From assembly GCF_019844075.1 (NCBI RefSeq), contig NZ_CP081963.1:1-41985 (forward strand): a DNA stretch of 41,985 bases, read 5' to 3'. Both the position numbers and the translations under genes were made by a program. Origin of the DNA: Curtobacterium sp. TC1 (GTDB lineage Bacteria; Actinomycetota; Actinomycetes; Actinomycetales; Microbacteriaceae). Shown here one piece after another: positions 23,750 to 30,980 of this stretch (positions are counted from its first letter, which is position 1; each line of letters opens with the position of its first letter). The notes under the pieces are model-generated. The model had not been told where the DNA came from and searched no databases. It saw nothing but the letters and a program-made list of their open reading frames with translations.

Positions 23750-23854
23750 TCAGTGGGCGGACGCGGCTGCGCCGCCGTCGGTGTCGGCGGGCTCGTGCCA
23801 ACCAGTCGTCATCGGCACGGTCACGCCGGGAGCGGAGGCCGTGGACACGCTCAT
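23750..23854 (-). CDS. 34-residue micro-protein in the transfer operon
   Basis: ATG 23854 overlaps the stop of the preceding gene as ATGA, and the frame (MSVSTASAPGVTVPMTTGWH, then an Asp/Ala-rich tail) ends at 23750, 23 bases before the next start. Overlap and spacing are the same as for the proven neighbours. It may be a genuine micro-protein or serve mainly to couple translation across the gap. Confidence 0.45.
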   Translation of the reverse strand: MSVSTASAPGVTVPMTTGWHEPADTDGGAAASAH

Positions 23855-24354
23855 GCGACGTTCTCCGTCGAGGCGCCGGCGTCGATGGTGCCCGGGTCAG
23901 CGAGGAGCTCCGGGAGGTCCGCCGCGTCGGCGTCCTTGTTGTCGATCCACCAGCGGGCTTGGTCGAGCGGCCGCGCCAAGGCGAGGACCTGCTCCTCGAA
24001 CTCCGCGTCGCTGAGCTCGCCCTCCTGGACGAGCGTTTCGTACGCGCCGCGGATCAGCTCCGCGCGGATCCGCAGCGCCCACGGCACCTGCTTTTCCGTG
24101 CCGACGAGATCCAGCGGCAGGCCGTCACGTTCGGCGTCCTCACGGATCTGCTTCGCTTCCCCCTTGTGGCGGGCGTCGCGGTCGGCGTAGGACTCGCCGG
24201 TGCCGTTCTGCTGCTTGAAGCAGCGGCCGCACACGAGGTGCTCACCGAACCACTTCGCGGATGCGGCCCGCTTGCCGGCGGGCTTGTCGGACAGGTCGCG
24301 GTTCTCGATGTGCCCGCACGTGTATTCCACGGGCCAGATCGTCTTGACGGGCAT
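23851..24354 (-). CDS. zinc-finger-like hypothetical protein of the transfer operon
   Basis: 167 residues. The N-terminal ~55 residues contain CGHIEN and HLVCGRCFKQQ, a Cys-x-His ... Cys-x2-Cys set that should bind zinc. The rest is helical and charged (ADRDARHKGEAKQIREDAER) with an acidic end. The ribosome site is weak (GGACC). It is the first leftward gene after the interrupting rightward gene at 24402, so it needs either its own promoter in the 47-base gap or transcription read through the antisense region. Possible nucleic-acid binding; function unknown. Confidence 0.65.
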   Translation of the reverse strand: MPVKTIWPVEYTCGHIENRDLSDKPAGKRAASAKWFGEHLVCGRCFKQQNGTGESYADRDARHKGEAKQIREDAERDGLPLDLVGTEKQVPWALRIRAELIRGAYETLVQEGELSDAEFEEQVLALARPLDQARWWIDNKDADAADLPELLADPGTIDAGASTENVA

Positions 24355-24356
24355 GG

Positions 24357-25751
24357 TTATCGGTCCTTCCGGCGCGTGCGCGCGTTTCGTACAGTGAGCG
24401 GATGGCGGGTATTTGGGAGGCGCGTCCCCCGCAGGGTGGGGCGCCGGTCACGGCGGCGTCGGTGTGGGAGTACGACCTCGTACACGGGATGAAGCCGCAC
24501 CCGTGGTGGCTGTGCCCCACGCACGACTGCCCGGTGGTGCTGCATCACCGCAACGGCACCGATTCCCGGGCATCGTCGTTCGTGCATCCCCGTCGCACGG
24601 AGGACGCCCCAGAGCAACGGCACGTCATTGGTTGCGACTACGACTTCGCGGCGGTCGCCGCGAGACTGCGCGACAAGCACGGCGACGTCGTCAACATCCG
24701 TCACGGGCGCGACCCGAACCGTGTCGGCCTCGACCTGCACGTCGGTGTTCCCAAGAACAGCCACAGCCCTGCGAGTTACCGCCGCGAGGTGCTTCGCGGT
24801 GCGGCCTCGATCGCAGCGTTCATTGCGAGGCACCGGCACGAGCCGTTGGTCCTCGCACGATTCCGGGCACATGTCGGCAGCCGGTACATCCCGTGGGAGC
24901 AGTTCTCCTACGGCCCCTCCGTAGGGTCGTTGCGGCGACTGCACCAGGCCGCCGTGAACGGCCTTGACCATCCGGTGTTCCTGCGCACGGTCCTCGCGCA
25001 CAACGTTCGTGAGGAGTTCCGGAACAAGAAGGGCGGCTACTCCGTCCGGGTGCAACCCGCCGACGCGGATGACACCATCGCGTGGGTGCATACGCCACCG
25101 ACAGTCACGGCTCTCGTCGGGCGTGCACGCCGCGGCGTTGCGGTGCTGTCCGACACTGTCGGCATCCACGACGGTTTGCTCACCGTCGGCGTGGGAAGCG
25201 ACAGCGACATCCTGGTCGTCGACCGCTGAGGTCGCCGCCTGCTGATGGCGGTCCCGGAGCGCTCCGAGGATTTGGAACACGCCTGGTTCCCTGGTGTTCG
25301 CGGCAGTGACCTGCTTCGTGCGTCGTCGGTTCTCGTCCGGATCGGTGTCGACGACCCAGATGTAGAAGCAGCCGTGGGTGTCGCCGGCGGGGAACTGGTC
25401 GTGTGCTTCCCACAGCGTCGACGCGACGACCCACACGATCCGTGCGGACGGCCACACGACCCGGATCGCGGTTTCGGTGGCGTCGAGGAGCCCGGCCACG
25501 GTGGGCTGCGGGCCGATCGTCGCGACCGGGGCGCTGCGGTCCCAGTCGGTGAGGAGCGTCCACTCGTGGGTGGTGTCGGCGGCATCGCGCCGCCATTCCA
25601 GTAAGTAGTCCGGTGTTCCGAGGGGGAGGAGCTCGTCGGCGAGTTCCACGAGCGGCAGGAACGACACCGGGATGCCGTGCCACACCGTCCCTGCGGCGGT
25701 GGCTGTGGCCGGGATCCCGTCGACCCGCGGGTCGTGGACCGTGTTACCCAT
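24357..25751 (-). CDS. hypothetical transfer-operon protein with a doubtful antisense extension
   Basis: The ATG overlaps the preceding stop by eight bases. The first ~185 residues look like a real cytoplasmic protein (VWHGIPVSFLPLVELADELL; HGCFYIWVVDTDPDENRRRT). After about 25229 the frame stays open, but only as the mirror of the rightward 24402 gene, with wobble positions opposite that gene's first codon positions, a known source of false long frames. The natural stop may have been lost when that gene arrived, giving a read-through tail of ~280 residues, or the true end is not visible. Function unknown. Confidence 0.45.
   Translation of the reverse strand: MGNTVHDPRVDGIPATATAAGTVWHGIPVSFLPLVELADELLPLGTPDYLLEWRRDAADTTHEWTLLTDWDRSAPVATIGPQPTVAGLLDATETAIRVVWPSARIVWVVASTLWEAHDQFPAGDTHGCFYIWVVDTDPDENRRRTKQVTAANTREPGVFQILGALRDRHQQAATSAVDDQDVAVASHADGEQTVVDADSVGQHRNAAACTPDESRDCRWRMHPRDGVIRVGGLHPDGVAALLVPELLTNVVREDRAQEHRMVKAVHGGLVQSPQRPYGGAVGELLPRDVPAADMCPESCEDQRLVPVPRNERCDRGRTAKHLAAVTRRAVAVLGNTDVQVEADTVRVAPVTDVDDVAVLVAQSRGDRREVVVATNDVPLLWGVLRATGMHERRCPGIGAVAVMQHHRAVVRGAQPPRVRLHPVYEVVLPHRRRRDRRPTLRGTRLPNTRHPLTVRNARTRRKDR
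24402..25229 (+). CDS. rightward hypothetical protein inside the leftward transfer operon
   Basis: 275 residues. The N-terminal third holds WWLCPTHDCPVVLHH and VIGCDYDF, a Cys/His-rich segment. The middle is basic (RHGRDPNRVGLDLHVGVPKN; VLRGAASIAAFIARHRHEPL), the end beta-rich. Wobble positions are G/C-biased in this frame, which marks it as the true coding strand against the long opposing frame. It is the only gene facing right between 19.9 and 37.0 kb and looks inserted. I recognise no family; a nuclease-like or regulatory role cannot be excluded. The ribosome site is poor (GTGAGCGG). Confidence 0.65.
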   Translation: MAGIWEARPPQGGAPVTAASVWEYDLVHGMKPHPWWLCPTHDCPVVLHHRNGTDSRASSFVHPRRTEDAPEQRHVIGCDYDFAAVAARLRDKHGDVVNIRHGRDPNRVGLDLHVGVPKNSHSPASYRREVLRGAASIAAFIARHRHEPLVLARFRAHVGSRYIPWEQFSYGPSVGSLRRLHQAAVNGLDHPVFLRTVLAHNVREEFRNKKGGYSVRVQPADADDTIAWVHTPPTVTALVGRARRGVAVLSDTVGIHDGLLTVGVGSDSDILVVDR

Positions 25752-26046
25752 GCGCGGTCATTCCCAGGGATGCGAGCGCGGCCGCTGCGGCTGCCCGCAA
25801 CGTCGCCTCGGACGATGTGACTGGTGCGGTGAAGCAGCACACCGGCTGCTGCATGCGGTCCCACGTGGCGACCCCCCACAGCGCGAGGGCTGGGTCGTGT
25901 CGGAGCCCAGCGATCAGGGTGACGCCCCACTGTTCGTCGGCTTCGTCGTCGAAGCTGATGGGGAGCCAGCCGGTGAGGTCGCAGGCGATCGTCCCGCCGA
26001 GATCCGCTTCGGTGAACACTGCGGCGTGCGCGTCGGTGTCAGACAT
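25744..26046 (-). CDS. small transfer-operon protein, paralogue A
   Basis: 100 residues from ATG 26046, with AAGGAG eight bases upstream. The segment TEADLGGTIACDLTGWLPIS, followed by QWGVTLIAGLRHDPALALWG and CCFTAPVTSSEATLRAAAAA, aligns along its length with the product of 26168-26500, so the two arose by duplication. It is a soluble mixed alpha/beta protein without recognised motifs. Its stop overlaps the next gene by eight bases. Confidence 0.6.
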   Translation of the reverse strand: MSDTDAHAAVFTEADLGGTIACDLTGWLPISFDDEADEQWGVTLIAGLRHDPALALWGVATWDRMQQPVCCFTAPVTSSEATLRAAAAAALASLGMTAHG

Positions 26047-26072
26047 GATGCGTTCTCCTTCAGTGGTGCGGG

Positions 26073-26192
26073 TCAGATCGGGGTGACGTCGAAGTGCGAA
26101 ACGTCGTGGCCGAACAGCATGGCCACAACGGCTGCGATCGCGGCGATCCCGAGGACGCATGCGCCGATCACGACCGCGTCGCGCCGGCGCAT
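26073..26192 (-). CDS. 39-residue single-pass membrane protein
   Basis: MRRRDAVVIGACVLGIAAIA begins a basic N-terminus and one hydrophobic helix, ending GHDVSHFDVTPI outside or in the cytoplasm. The start lies 25 bases inside the end of the preceding gene and has no own ribosome site, so translation must be coupled. The size and shape recall small entry-exclusion or assembly factors of conjugation systems, without proof. Confidence 0.45.
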   Translation of the reverse strand: MRRRDAVVIGACVLGIAAIAAVVAMLFGHDVSHFDVTPI

Positions 26193-26500
26193 CGGCTGCC
26201 GTGGACGCGGTATCGCGGACAACGCTGGGCTGCGTGTGCGGTCAGCCGGCGGGGGCTCGCGCCGACGGGGGCGAGGAAGCACACCACCGGCTCCGCTGGC
26301 CGGTCGCGCACGGTGACACACCAGATCGCGAGGGTGGGATCGTGGTCGACGCCGGTGATGAGGGTCGCGACCCACTGCTCCTGGTTGCCGTCTCGGAACG
26401 GGTCGATGCTGATCCAGCCGGTGGGTGTGCAGTCGATCGTGCCGCCGAGCAGGTCGCCGGTGAATGTTGGCTGTTCCTCGGCCGGCTGCCGGTCACGCAT
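26168..26500 (-). CDS. small transfer-operon protein, paralogue B
   Basis: 110 residues. FTGDLLGGTIDCTPTGWISI, QWVATLITGVDHDPTLAIWC and VVCFLAPVGASPRRLTAHAA parallel the product of 25744-26046. The C-terminal ~25 residues (Arg/Cys/Ser-rich) lack a counterpart and overlap the start of the 39-residue membrane gene, so the 3' end may have been remodelled by a frameshift. The start overlaps the preceding stop by eight bases. Confidence 0.55.
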   Translation of the reverse strand: MRDRQPAEEQPTFTGDLLGGTIDCTPTGWISIDPFRDGNQEQWVATLITGVDHDPTLAIWCVTVRDRPAEPVVCFLAPVGASPRRLTAHAAQRCPRYRVHGSRCAGATRS

Positions 26501-26957
26501 CAGCGTCCGCCTCGTCGGAGTCAGCGATGTCGAGGTCGATCGCGTCGACGATGATGCTCATCGCGCCGCGGCTGGTGTCCACCTCGCCGAGGGCGGAGAG
26601 CATCCCATCGTCGGGGAGGCCATCGACGAGCGCTTCGTACTTCACCCAGATGGGTTCGCACGTGACGCAGCCGCGCAGGTGTGCGATCCGGTCGACGGCG
26701 ACGATCAGGTCCCGCCCGTCTGTGAGGGTCACGACCGCTGCGGGACGGCCGTTGTAGGGGTGAGCGAGGGTCTCCACGGAAGCGGCGAAGATCGACCGGA
26801 CCACCGGGGACGCGGCCGGATCGCCTTTCGGGTGGTGTCCGACGCTGACGTAGGGCAGGACCGCGTCGACGTCGCTGTCGACGAGGTGCCGGACCTGCGT
26901 CACTGCGGCGTCGACGGTGCTGATGGTCGTCGACGGTTCGGTCTGCTGGATAGTCAT
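26493..26957 (-). CDS. hypothetical protein of the transfer operon
   Basis: 154 residues, acidic, no membrane segment. It begins MTIQQTEPSTTISTVDAAVT and has a central beta-rich part (PAAVVTLTDGRDLIVAVDRI) followed by RGCVTCEPIW with a Cys-x2-Cys. The tail is Asp-rich. The start overlaps the preceding stop as ATGA and its stop overlaps the next start. It lies in the variable middle of the operon where small genes with no known function cluster. Confidence 0.6.
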   Translation of the reverse strand: MTIQQTEPSTTISTVDAAVTQVRHLVDSDVDAVLPYVSVGHHPKGDPAASPVVRSIFAASVETLAHPYNGRPAAVVTLTDGRDLIVAVDRIAHLRGCVTCEPIWVKYEALVDGLPDDGMLSALGEVDTSRGAMSIIVDAIDLDIADSDEADADA

Positions 26958-27175
26958 GCGGGTTGCCCTCCGTGAGTGGTGGTGCGGTTGCGGTTGGTGA
27001 CGAGTTGCTGGATGCGGGACATCGACAGTCCCGACGCTTCCGCGGCGGCTTCCCGGCCGACGGCGATCGCGGCGTCCGCGATCGCGTCATCCCGCGCCTG
27101 CCGCGACGCCTGATAGGCGGCGACGGCGCGGCGGACCTGGTCGATCGGGTCCGGGTGCGGCTGGGTGGCAGTCAT
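26954..27175 (-). CDS. small HTH-containing protein of the transfer operon
   Basis: 73 residues from ATG 27175, which overlaps the stop of the cell-wall hydrolase gene (ATGA). The N-terminal part is a helix (DQVRRAVAAYQASRQARDDA). Residues ~33-62 (AIAVGREAAAEASGLSMSRI followed by QQLVTNRNR) are a helix-turn-helix as used for sequence-specific DNA binding. It could be an internal regulator of transfer or an oriT-binding factor. Confidence 0.6.
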   Translation of the reverse strand: MTATQPHPDPIDQVRRAVAAYQASRQARDDAIADAAIAVGREAAAEASGLSMSRIQQLVTNRNRTTTHGGQPA

Positions 27176-28284
27176 GAGCGGGGCTTCCCCTTCGCCGCGG
27201 ACAGGGTGAGTTTCTCGGTGGTGCTGCCGAGGTCGACGTGCTGATGCGAGCACGGGTCCTCGAACTGGCGGAAGTTCGACAGGGGCGTGTTCGGCCGGCA
27301 CTGCACCTGCCCGACCTGCGAGCCCTTCGGCATGATCGTGTTCAACCAGGTCAGGAACTCGATGTCCTGCGGGCCCGAGCCGAGGAGCGGTTTCCCACCG
27401 ACAGAGTTGAAGTCCACGGCCACGGCCGGGTTCTTGCAGTGCAGCGACCCCGAGGAGCAGTGCGTGCCGATCCCGACACAGGGCCGGTTCATGTCGGAGA
27501 TCTGCACGGACCCGTACTTGTTGAGTGCGGCGACGAGGATCTGCAGGATGCGAGTGTCGACCTGGCAGCCGGGCTTGGTGGTGCCAGAGGTGATCGGGAG
27601 GATCTCCTGCTCCACCATCTGCGGGTGGTACGTGTCGGTGAAGGTGCCCTTCTTCCACGCAGCCGCCAGCACCGACGCGAGCTCCTTCTGATCCCCGGAG
27701 ACGTCGCAGCCCGACGTCGTCGCTGTCCCGGTGAGCGCCTTCACGACGTCCTGGGCTTGGGAGAAGAACTCGGCGTAGTGGTACGGGTCGGCGTTGCCCT
27801 GCACGGCGTGCGCGGCAAGAGTCGGCTCCATCGACTCCCACCCGTCGACCTGCAGCAGCTTCGTCAGGAACGCCTTCGCAGCGGTGGGGATGTCGAGCCG
27901 CTGGTCGCGGGTGCCGTAGGCGGCGTTCTGCTGGAGCACGCCGATGGTGGTGTTATCGACCGCGTCACCGTGGTTCGGGTTCGACAGCGACGATTCCCCC
28001 ATCGCGGTCATCACGACGATCGTGGTGGCCTGCTGGTTCACCTGCATCTGCTCCGCAGCACCGATCAGCTGCGCGGCCACCGTCAGCTGGTCGTGGCCCC
28101 ACTGCCCGACCTTGTCCGGCACCGTCGCGGTCACCGTCCCGGTTGTCCCGGACGCGGTGCCGCATGCGGCGGCGGCCGCGGCGGGCGGGTTCGATGACGC
28201 GGCGACGGCGAAGTAGATCCCGCCGACGATCAGCAGAATCGGGGCGAGGATCAGCGCGATCACCGCGAGGATGCCGCCCTTCAC
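27172..28284 (-). CDS. VirB1-like cell-wall hydrolase: lysozyme-like plus M15-like peptidase domains
   Basis: 370 residues from GTG 28284; the longer reading to 28440 lies in the upstream gene. One membrane helix at about 4-28 (GILAVIALILAPILLIVGGI) anchors it outside. Residues ~65-185 are lysozyme-like (MGESSLSNPNHGD, with Glu97 as candidate acid, then TIGVLQQNAAYGT, FLTKLLQVDGWESM). Residues ~240-360 resemble M15 peptidases: LHCKNPAVAVDF gives His282 and Asp291, and HQHVDL a late His. It probably cleaves both glycan and peptide bonds of peptidoglycan to let the transfer channel through. It lies 13 bases after the VirB8-like gene. Confidence 0.82.
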   Translation of the reverse strand: MKGGILAVIALILAPILLIVGGIYFAVAASSNPPAAAAAACGTASGTTGTVTATVPDKVGQWGHDQLTVAAQLIGAAEQMQVNQQATTIVVMTAMGESSLSNPNHGDAVDNTTIGVLQQNAAYGTRDQRLDIPTAAKAFLTKLLQVDGWESMEPTLAAHAVQGNADPYHYAEFFSQAQDVVKALTGTATTSGCDVSGDQKELASVLAAAWKKGTFTDTYHPQMVEQEILPITSGTTKPGCQVDTRILQILVAALNKYGSVQISDMNRPCVGIGTHCSSGSLHCKNPAVAVDFNSVGGKPLLGSGPQDIEFLTWLNTIMPKGSQVGQVQCRPNTPLSNFRQFEDPCSHQHVDLGSTTEKLTLSAAKGKPRS

Positions 28285-28297
28285 TGCCCGGCCCCGT

Positions 28298-28849
28298 TCA
28301 CTGAGTGCTCCTGGGCAGTTGCGCGGAGACCACCAGCCACCGGCCGCCCTGCTGCTGCAGGTTGACCGTGTACCGGCCGGCGTCGGTGGGGACGGTGACG
28401 ATCGCGGGCACCGGATCGGACTCGCCGTCATCGTCCGCACTACCCGGCACGGGAGCCGCGGAGGCGCCCGCGATGACGACCGCCTTCCCCGTCACCCGGG
28501 TCCCGGGCACCTGGGTCCGGTCCGTGCCGGCGTACGCGGTTTTCGCCTGTTCGGTGAGGTAGTCGCTGTATGTCTTCTGCCACGCGTCAACCGGGACCTG
28601 GTGGTCCGTGAATGCGGTCACGAAGCCGGCGGCCGCCGACTCCGGCGTGTCCGACGGCGCCGACGTCGGTACGGGTGCCGTCGACGCTGTCGTGGTCGGT
28701 GTGGCCGCGGCCTGTTCCGGTGCGGGCACCGACGTCTGCCGCGCGAGTCCGAGGGCGAGTCCTGCGCCGAGGATGATCGCGACGGCGCCGAATGCGGCCG
28801 TGAACACCGCCCACGTCGGGAGGCCCTTGTCGTCCTGTCGGGCGTTCAT
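28298..28849 (-). CDS. membrane-anchored VirB8/TcpC-like protein
   Basis: 183 residues. A cytoplasmic stub, one transmembrane helix at about 12-34 (TWAVFTAAFGAVAIILGAGL), a Ser/Thr/Pro linker, then an outer domain from ~70 on (ESAAAGFVTAFTDHQVPVDA, and a final GRYTVNLQQQGGRWLVVSAQ) with the helix plus curved-sheet pattern of the NTF2-like VirB8/TcpC fold. Such proteins scaffold the channel. It overlaps the ATPase gene as ATGA. Confidence 0.68.
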   Translation of the reverse strand: MNARQDDKGLPTWAVFTAAFGAVAIILGAGLALGLARQTSVPAPEQAAATPTTTASTAPVPTSAPSDTPESAAAGFVTAFTDHQVPVDAWQKTYSDYLTEQAKTAYAGTDRTQVPGTRVTGKAVVIAGASAAPVPGSADDDGESDPVPAIVTVPTDAGRYTVNLQQQGGRWLVVSAQLPRSTQ

Positions 28850-30705
28850 GCCGCCACCAGGCTCGGCAGCTGCGCGTTCTCGTCCTCGAGCATCCCCATC
28901 GCGTAGTTCGTCTCGGTGATCTTCTTCTCCAGGCTCGAGCGGATGTGCGCCACCCGGGTTTCGGCGTCGATGCCGACCTTCTTGAAGTGGTGTCCCTGCG
29001 GCAGCGTCATGAGGTAGTCCGACGCCCCGGTGCGCAGGCCCGCGATCGCGGCCGCCTGCTGCGCGTCGTCCTGCCGGGCCTGCCGGAACAGGTGCAGGGT
29101 GCCGGCTTCCTTAATGAAGGAGATCGCGGGGTCGTCGGTGGGGATGTCGGCCACGTGGTGGATGTTCACCACGTTCGACAGGCCCAGCGCGCGGGACAGT
29201 TTCGAGTTCGACCGGATCACGGCGCCCATCGGCCCGCCCACGAGGAACCAGCCTTCGTCGACGCAGAAGTTCGTCTGCTGCTGCTCCGTGGAGGTGCGGA
29301 TCGCGCCGATGGTCCACGCGTTGGCGAGCATCATCCCGATCGACCGGGCGGGCCCGTCCTCGGGCAGCTGGCTGAAGTCGAAGAACGTCGCCTTGTCATC
29401 CAGCGCCACGCTCGAGGAGGTGTCGCCGTCGAACAGGCCGGGCATCTCTTCCGGGATCCGCTCGAGCAGGATCCGGGCGCCGTAGCCGGCGAGCTCCTGG
29501 TGGTCCTTGACGAACGAGCTCAGCCCGGCGTACTCGGGGACGTCCATGTCCCCGATCCGCTCGAGCACGTCGAGGATGTTCGCCGACCGCCCCTTGTCCT
29601 CGGCCGAGCGGAGCGCGTGCAGGACGGCGACGCGGACGGCTTTCTTCTCGAACCGGTTCAGCTCGATGTTGTCGTTGAGGACCGCGGCGGCCTGCTGCAC
29701 CATCTGCACCATGCCGGTGGGGCCGGGCACGAGCTGTGTCTGCAGCAGCCGCTTGTCGAGCAGGTTCAACGTCACGCCCTCACGGGCGGCGGAGGTGGAC
29801 GTGTCAGCGATGATGAACCGAATCGGATCGACCCCGATCGCTGCAGCGACGGGGGTGTACTCCCCGAACCCGGAGTCACCGGTGAACGGCTTGATGTCGA
29901 TGACCACCACCCGGCGGCCCTTCAACACCAGCGGGCGGAGCACGTAGTCGCACTTCATCAGCGTCGACTTCCCCACCCCGACGTCGCCAATCGTGCACAC
30001 GTTCGCACTGGTGACCTTCCCTGCGCGGAACGCCGCGAACTGGTCGTTCGTCGCCGGCGTCGACGACAACGTCTCGATGCCCGACAGCAGCCCCTGGAAC
30101 TCCATCGGCGACGCGATCGGTGCCGGGTTGAGGATCTCCACCTGCCGGGTCGTCGACGGCGCCCCCTTCACCAGGGGGCCGTAGTAGCCCATCCGGGTCA
30201 GCAGCTTCCGCCGCTTCGGCTGGTAACCGCCGTCCGCGGCTACAGGGAACCCGTTGGCGTCCTTCCCTGGGGCGAGCTCGTCGGTGACGTCGTCGACTGC
30301 GACCGGCGCGGACCGGATGCTCCGCTTGACCCGCTGCTTCGCGGACAGCAGTCCTGCGCGCCGAGCACGACGGGTCGGCTCGTACGGCTCGTCCGTCTCG
30401 TTCGGGCTGTTCGTCGTCGCGCTCATCGAGTTGGTCCTGCTCTGTTCGAGGTTGGTGGTGGTGAGCTGCCGGATGCGGCGCCGGAGCAGCCACGCAGCGA
30501 GGGCTGTCACAGCGATCAGCAGCACGCCGGCGAGCGGGGTGATCGCGGAGCCGAGGGCGAGGCCAGCGACACCGAGCACGCCCCAGCCCATTCCGGCCCA
30601 GGCGTGCCGGTTCGATCGGCGGGCTGCGCCGCGGTAGATGGTGATGATCGCGAGAGCGAACGTCGCCTGCACGGCGATGATCAACGACCAGCCGATGACG
30701 ATCAC
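28846..30705 (-). CDS. VirB4-like conjugation ATPase (C-terminal ATPase half) with N-terminal membrane helices
   Basis: 619 residues from GTG 30705. Two to three hydrophobic helices occupy ~3-76 (VIGWSLIIAVQATFALAIIT; VLGVAGLALGSAITPLAGVL). A basic linker follows, then the ATPase with Walker A IGDVGVGKSTL (Lys246, Ser247), VVVIDIKPFTGDSG, and Walker B NFCVDEGWFLV (Asp483, Glu484). The VirB4 N-terminal domain is encoded separately upstream. An ATG at codon 94 preceded by AGGA could make a shorter soluble form. It powers assembly and substrate transfer of the type IV channel. It overlaps both neighbours by four bases. Confidence 0.9.
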   Translation of the reverse strand: MIVIGWSLIIAVQATFALAIITIYRGAARRSNRHAWAGMGWGVLGVAGLALGSAITPLAGVLLIAVTALAAWLLRRRIRQLTTTNLEQSRTNSMSATTNSPNETDEPYEPTRRARRAGLLSAKQRVKRSIRSAPVAVDDVTDELAPGKDANGFPVAADGGYQPKRRKLLTRMGYYGPLVKGAPSTTRQVEILNPAPIASPMEFQGLLSGIETLSSTPATNDQFAAFRAGKVTSANVCTIGDVGVGKSTLMKCDYVLRPLVLKGRRVVVIDIKPFTGDSGFGEYTPVAAAIGVDPIRFIIADTSTSAAREGVTLNLLDKRLLQTQLVPGPTGMVQMVQQAAAVLNDNIELNRFEKKAVRVAVLHALRSAEDKGRSANILDVLERIGDMDVPEYAGLSSFVKDHQELAGYGARILLERIPEEMPGLFDGDTSSSVALDDKATFFDFSQLPEDGPARSIGMMLANAWTIGAIRTSTEQQQTNFCVDEGWFLVGGPMGAVIRSNSKLSRALGLSNVVNIHHVADIPTDDPAISFIKEAGTLHLFRQARQDDAQQAAAIAGLRTGASDYLMTLPQGHHFKKVGIDAETRVAHIRSSLEKKITETNYAMGMLEDENAQLPSLVAA

Positions 30706-30980
30706 AGCGACTCCGCCGCTTCCTGGTCATCGGTGTGGCGCAGCAGGCGGCGGGTCGCCCGGCGGGACCACCCGTACAGCACGGCCAGCGGGAGCAGCAC
30801 CAACACGCAGATTCCCGCGACCGGACCGACCAGGGTCGCGGCCGGCATGCTGAGCGCGATCGCGGTGAGGAACGTGATCGCGGCGCCCATGGTCGGTCGC
30901 ACCGCCGACAGCAGCGCTGTTCCGAACGCGAGGAAGAACACCGCGCCGAACACGGCGAAGAAGATCTGATCGAGGGTCAC
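30702..30980 (-). CDS. small two- to three-helix membrane protein between the VirB4 halves
   Basis: 92 residues from GTG 30980, overlapping the preceding stop (GTGA) and the following start (GTGA). Hydrophobic segments lie at about 5-24 (QIFFAVFGAVFFLAFGTALL), 33-48 (AAITFLTAIALSMPAATLV) and 52-70 (VAGICVLVLLPLAVLYGW), with a charged tail. Position between the SCO6880-like protein and the ATPase suggests a channel subunit of VirB3 kind. Family assignment is not possible from the sequence alone. Confidence 0.65.
   Translation of the reverse strand: MTLDQIFFAVFGAVFFLAFGTALLSAVRPTMGAAITFLTAIALSMPAATLVGPVAGICVLVLLPLAVLYGWSRRATRRLLRHTDDQEAAESL

Noticed and set aside
22368..24014. Plus-strand open frame of 548 codons opposite the 518-residue transfer protein
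   Set aside because: Spans the boundary of several leftward genes in antisense, which a real gene would not do; no ribosome site or motif.
28945..30969. Plus-strand open frame of 674 codons opposite the VirB4-like ATPase
   Set aside because: Antisense mirror of a gene with intact Walker motifs; composition dominated by Arg, Val, His and Gln.
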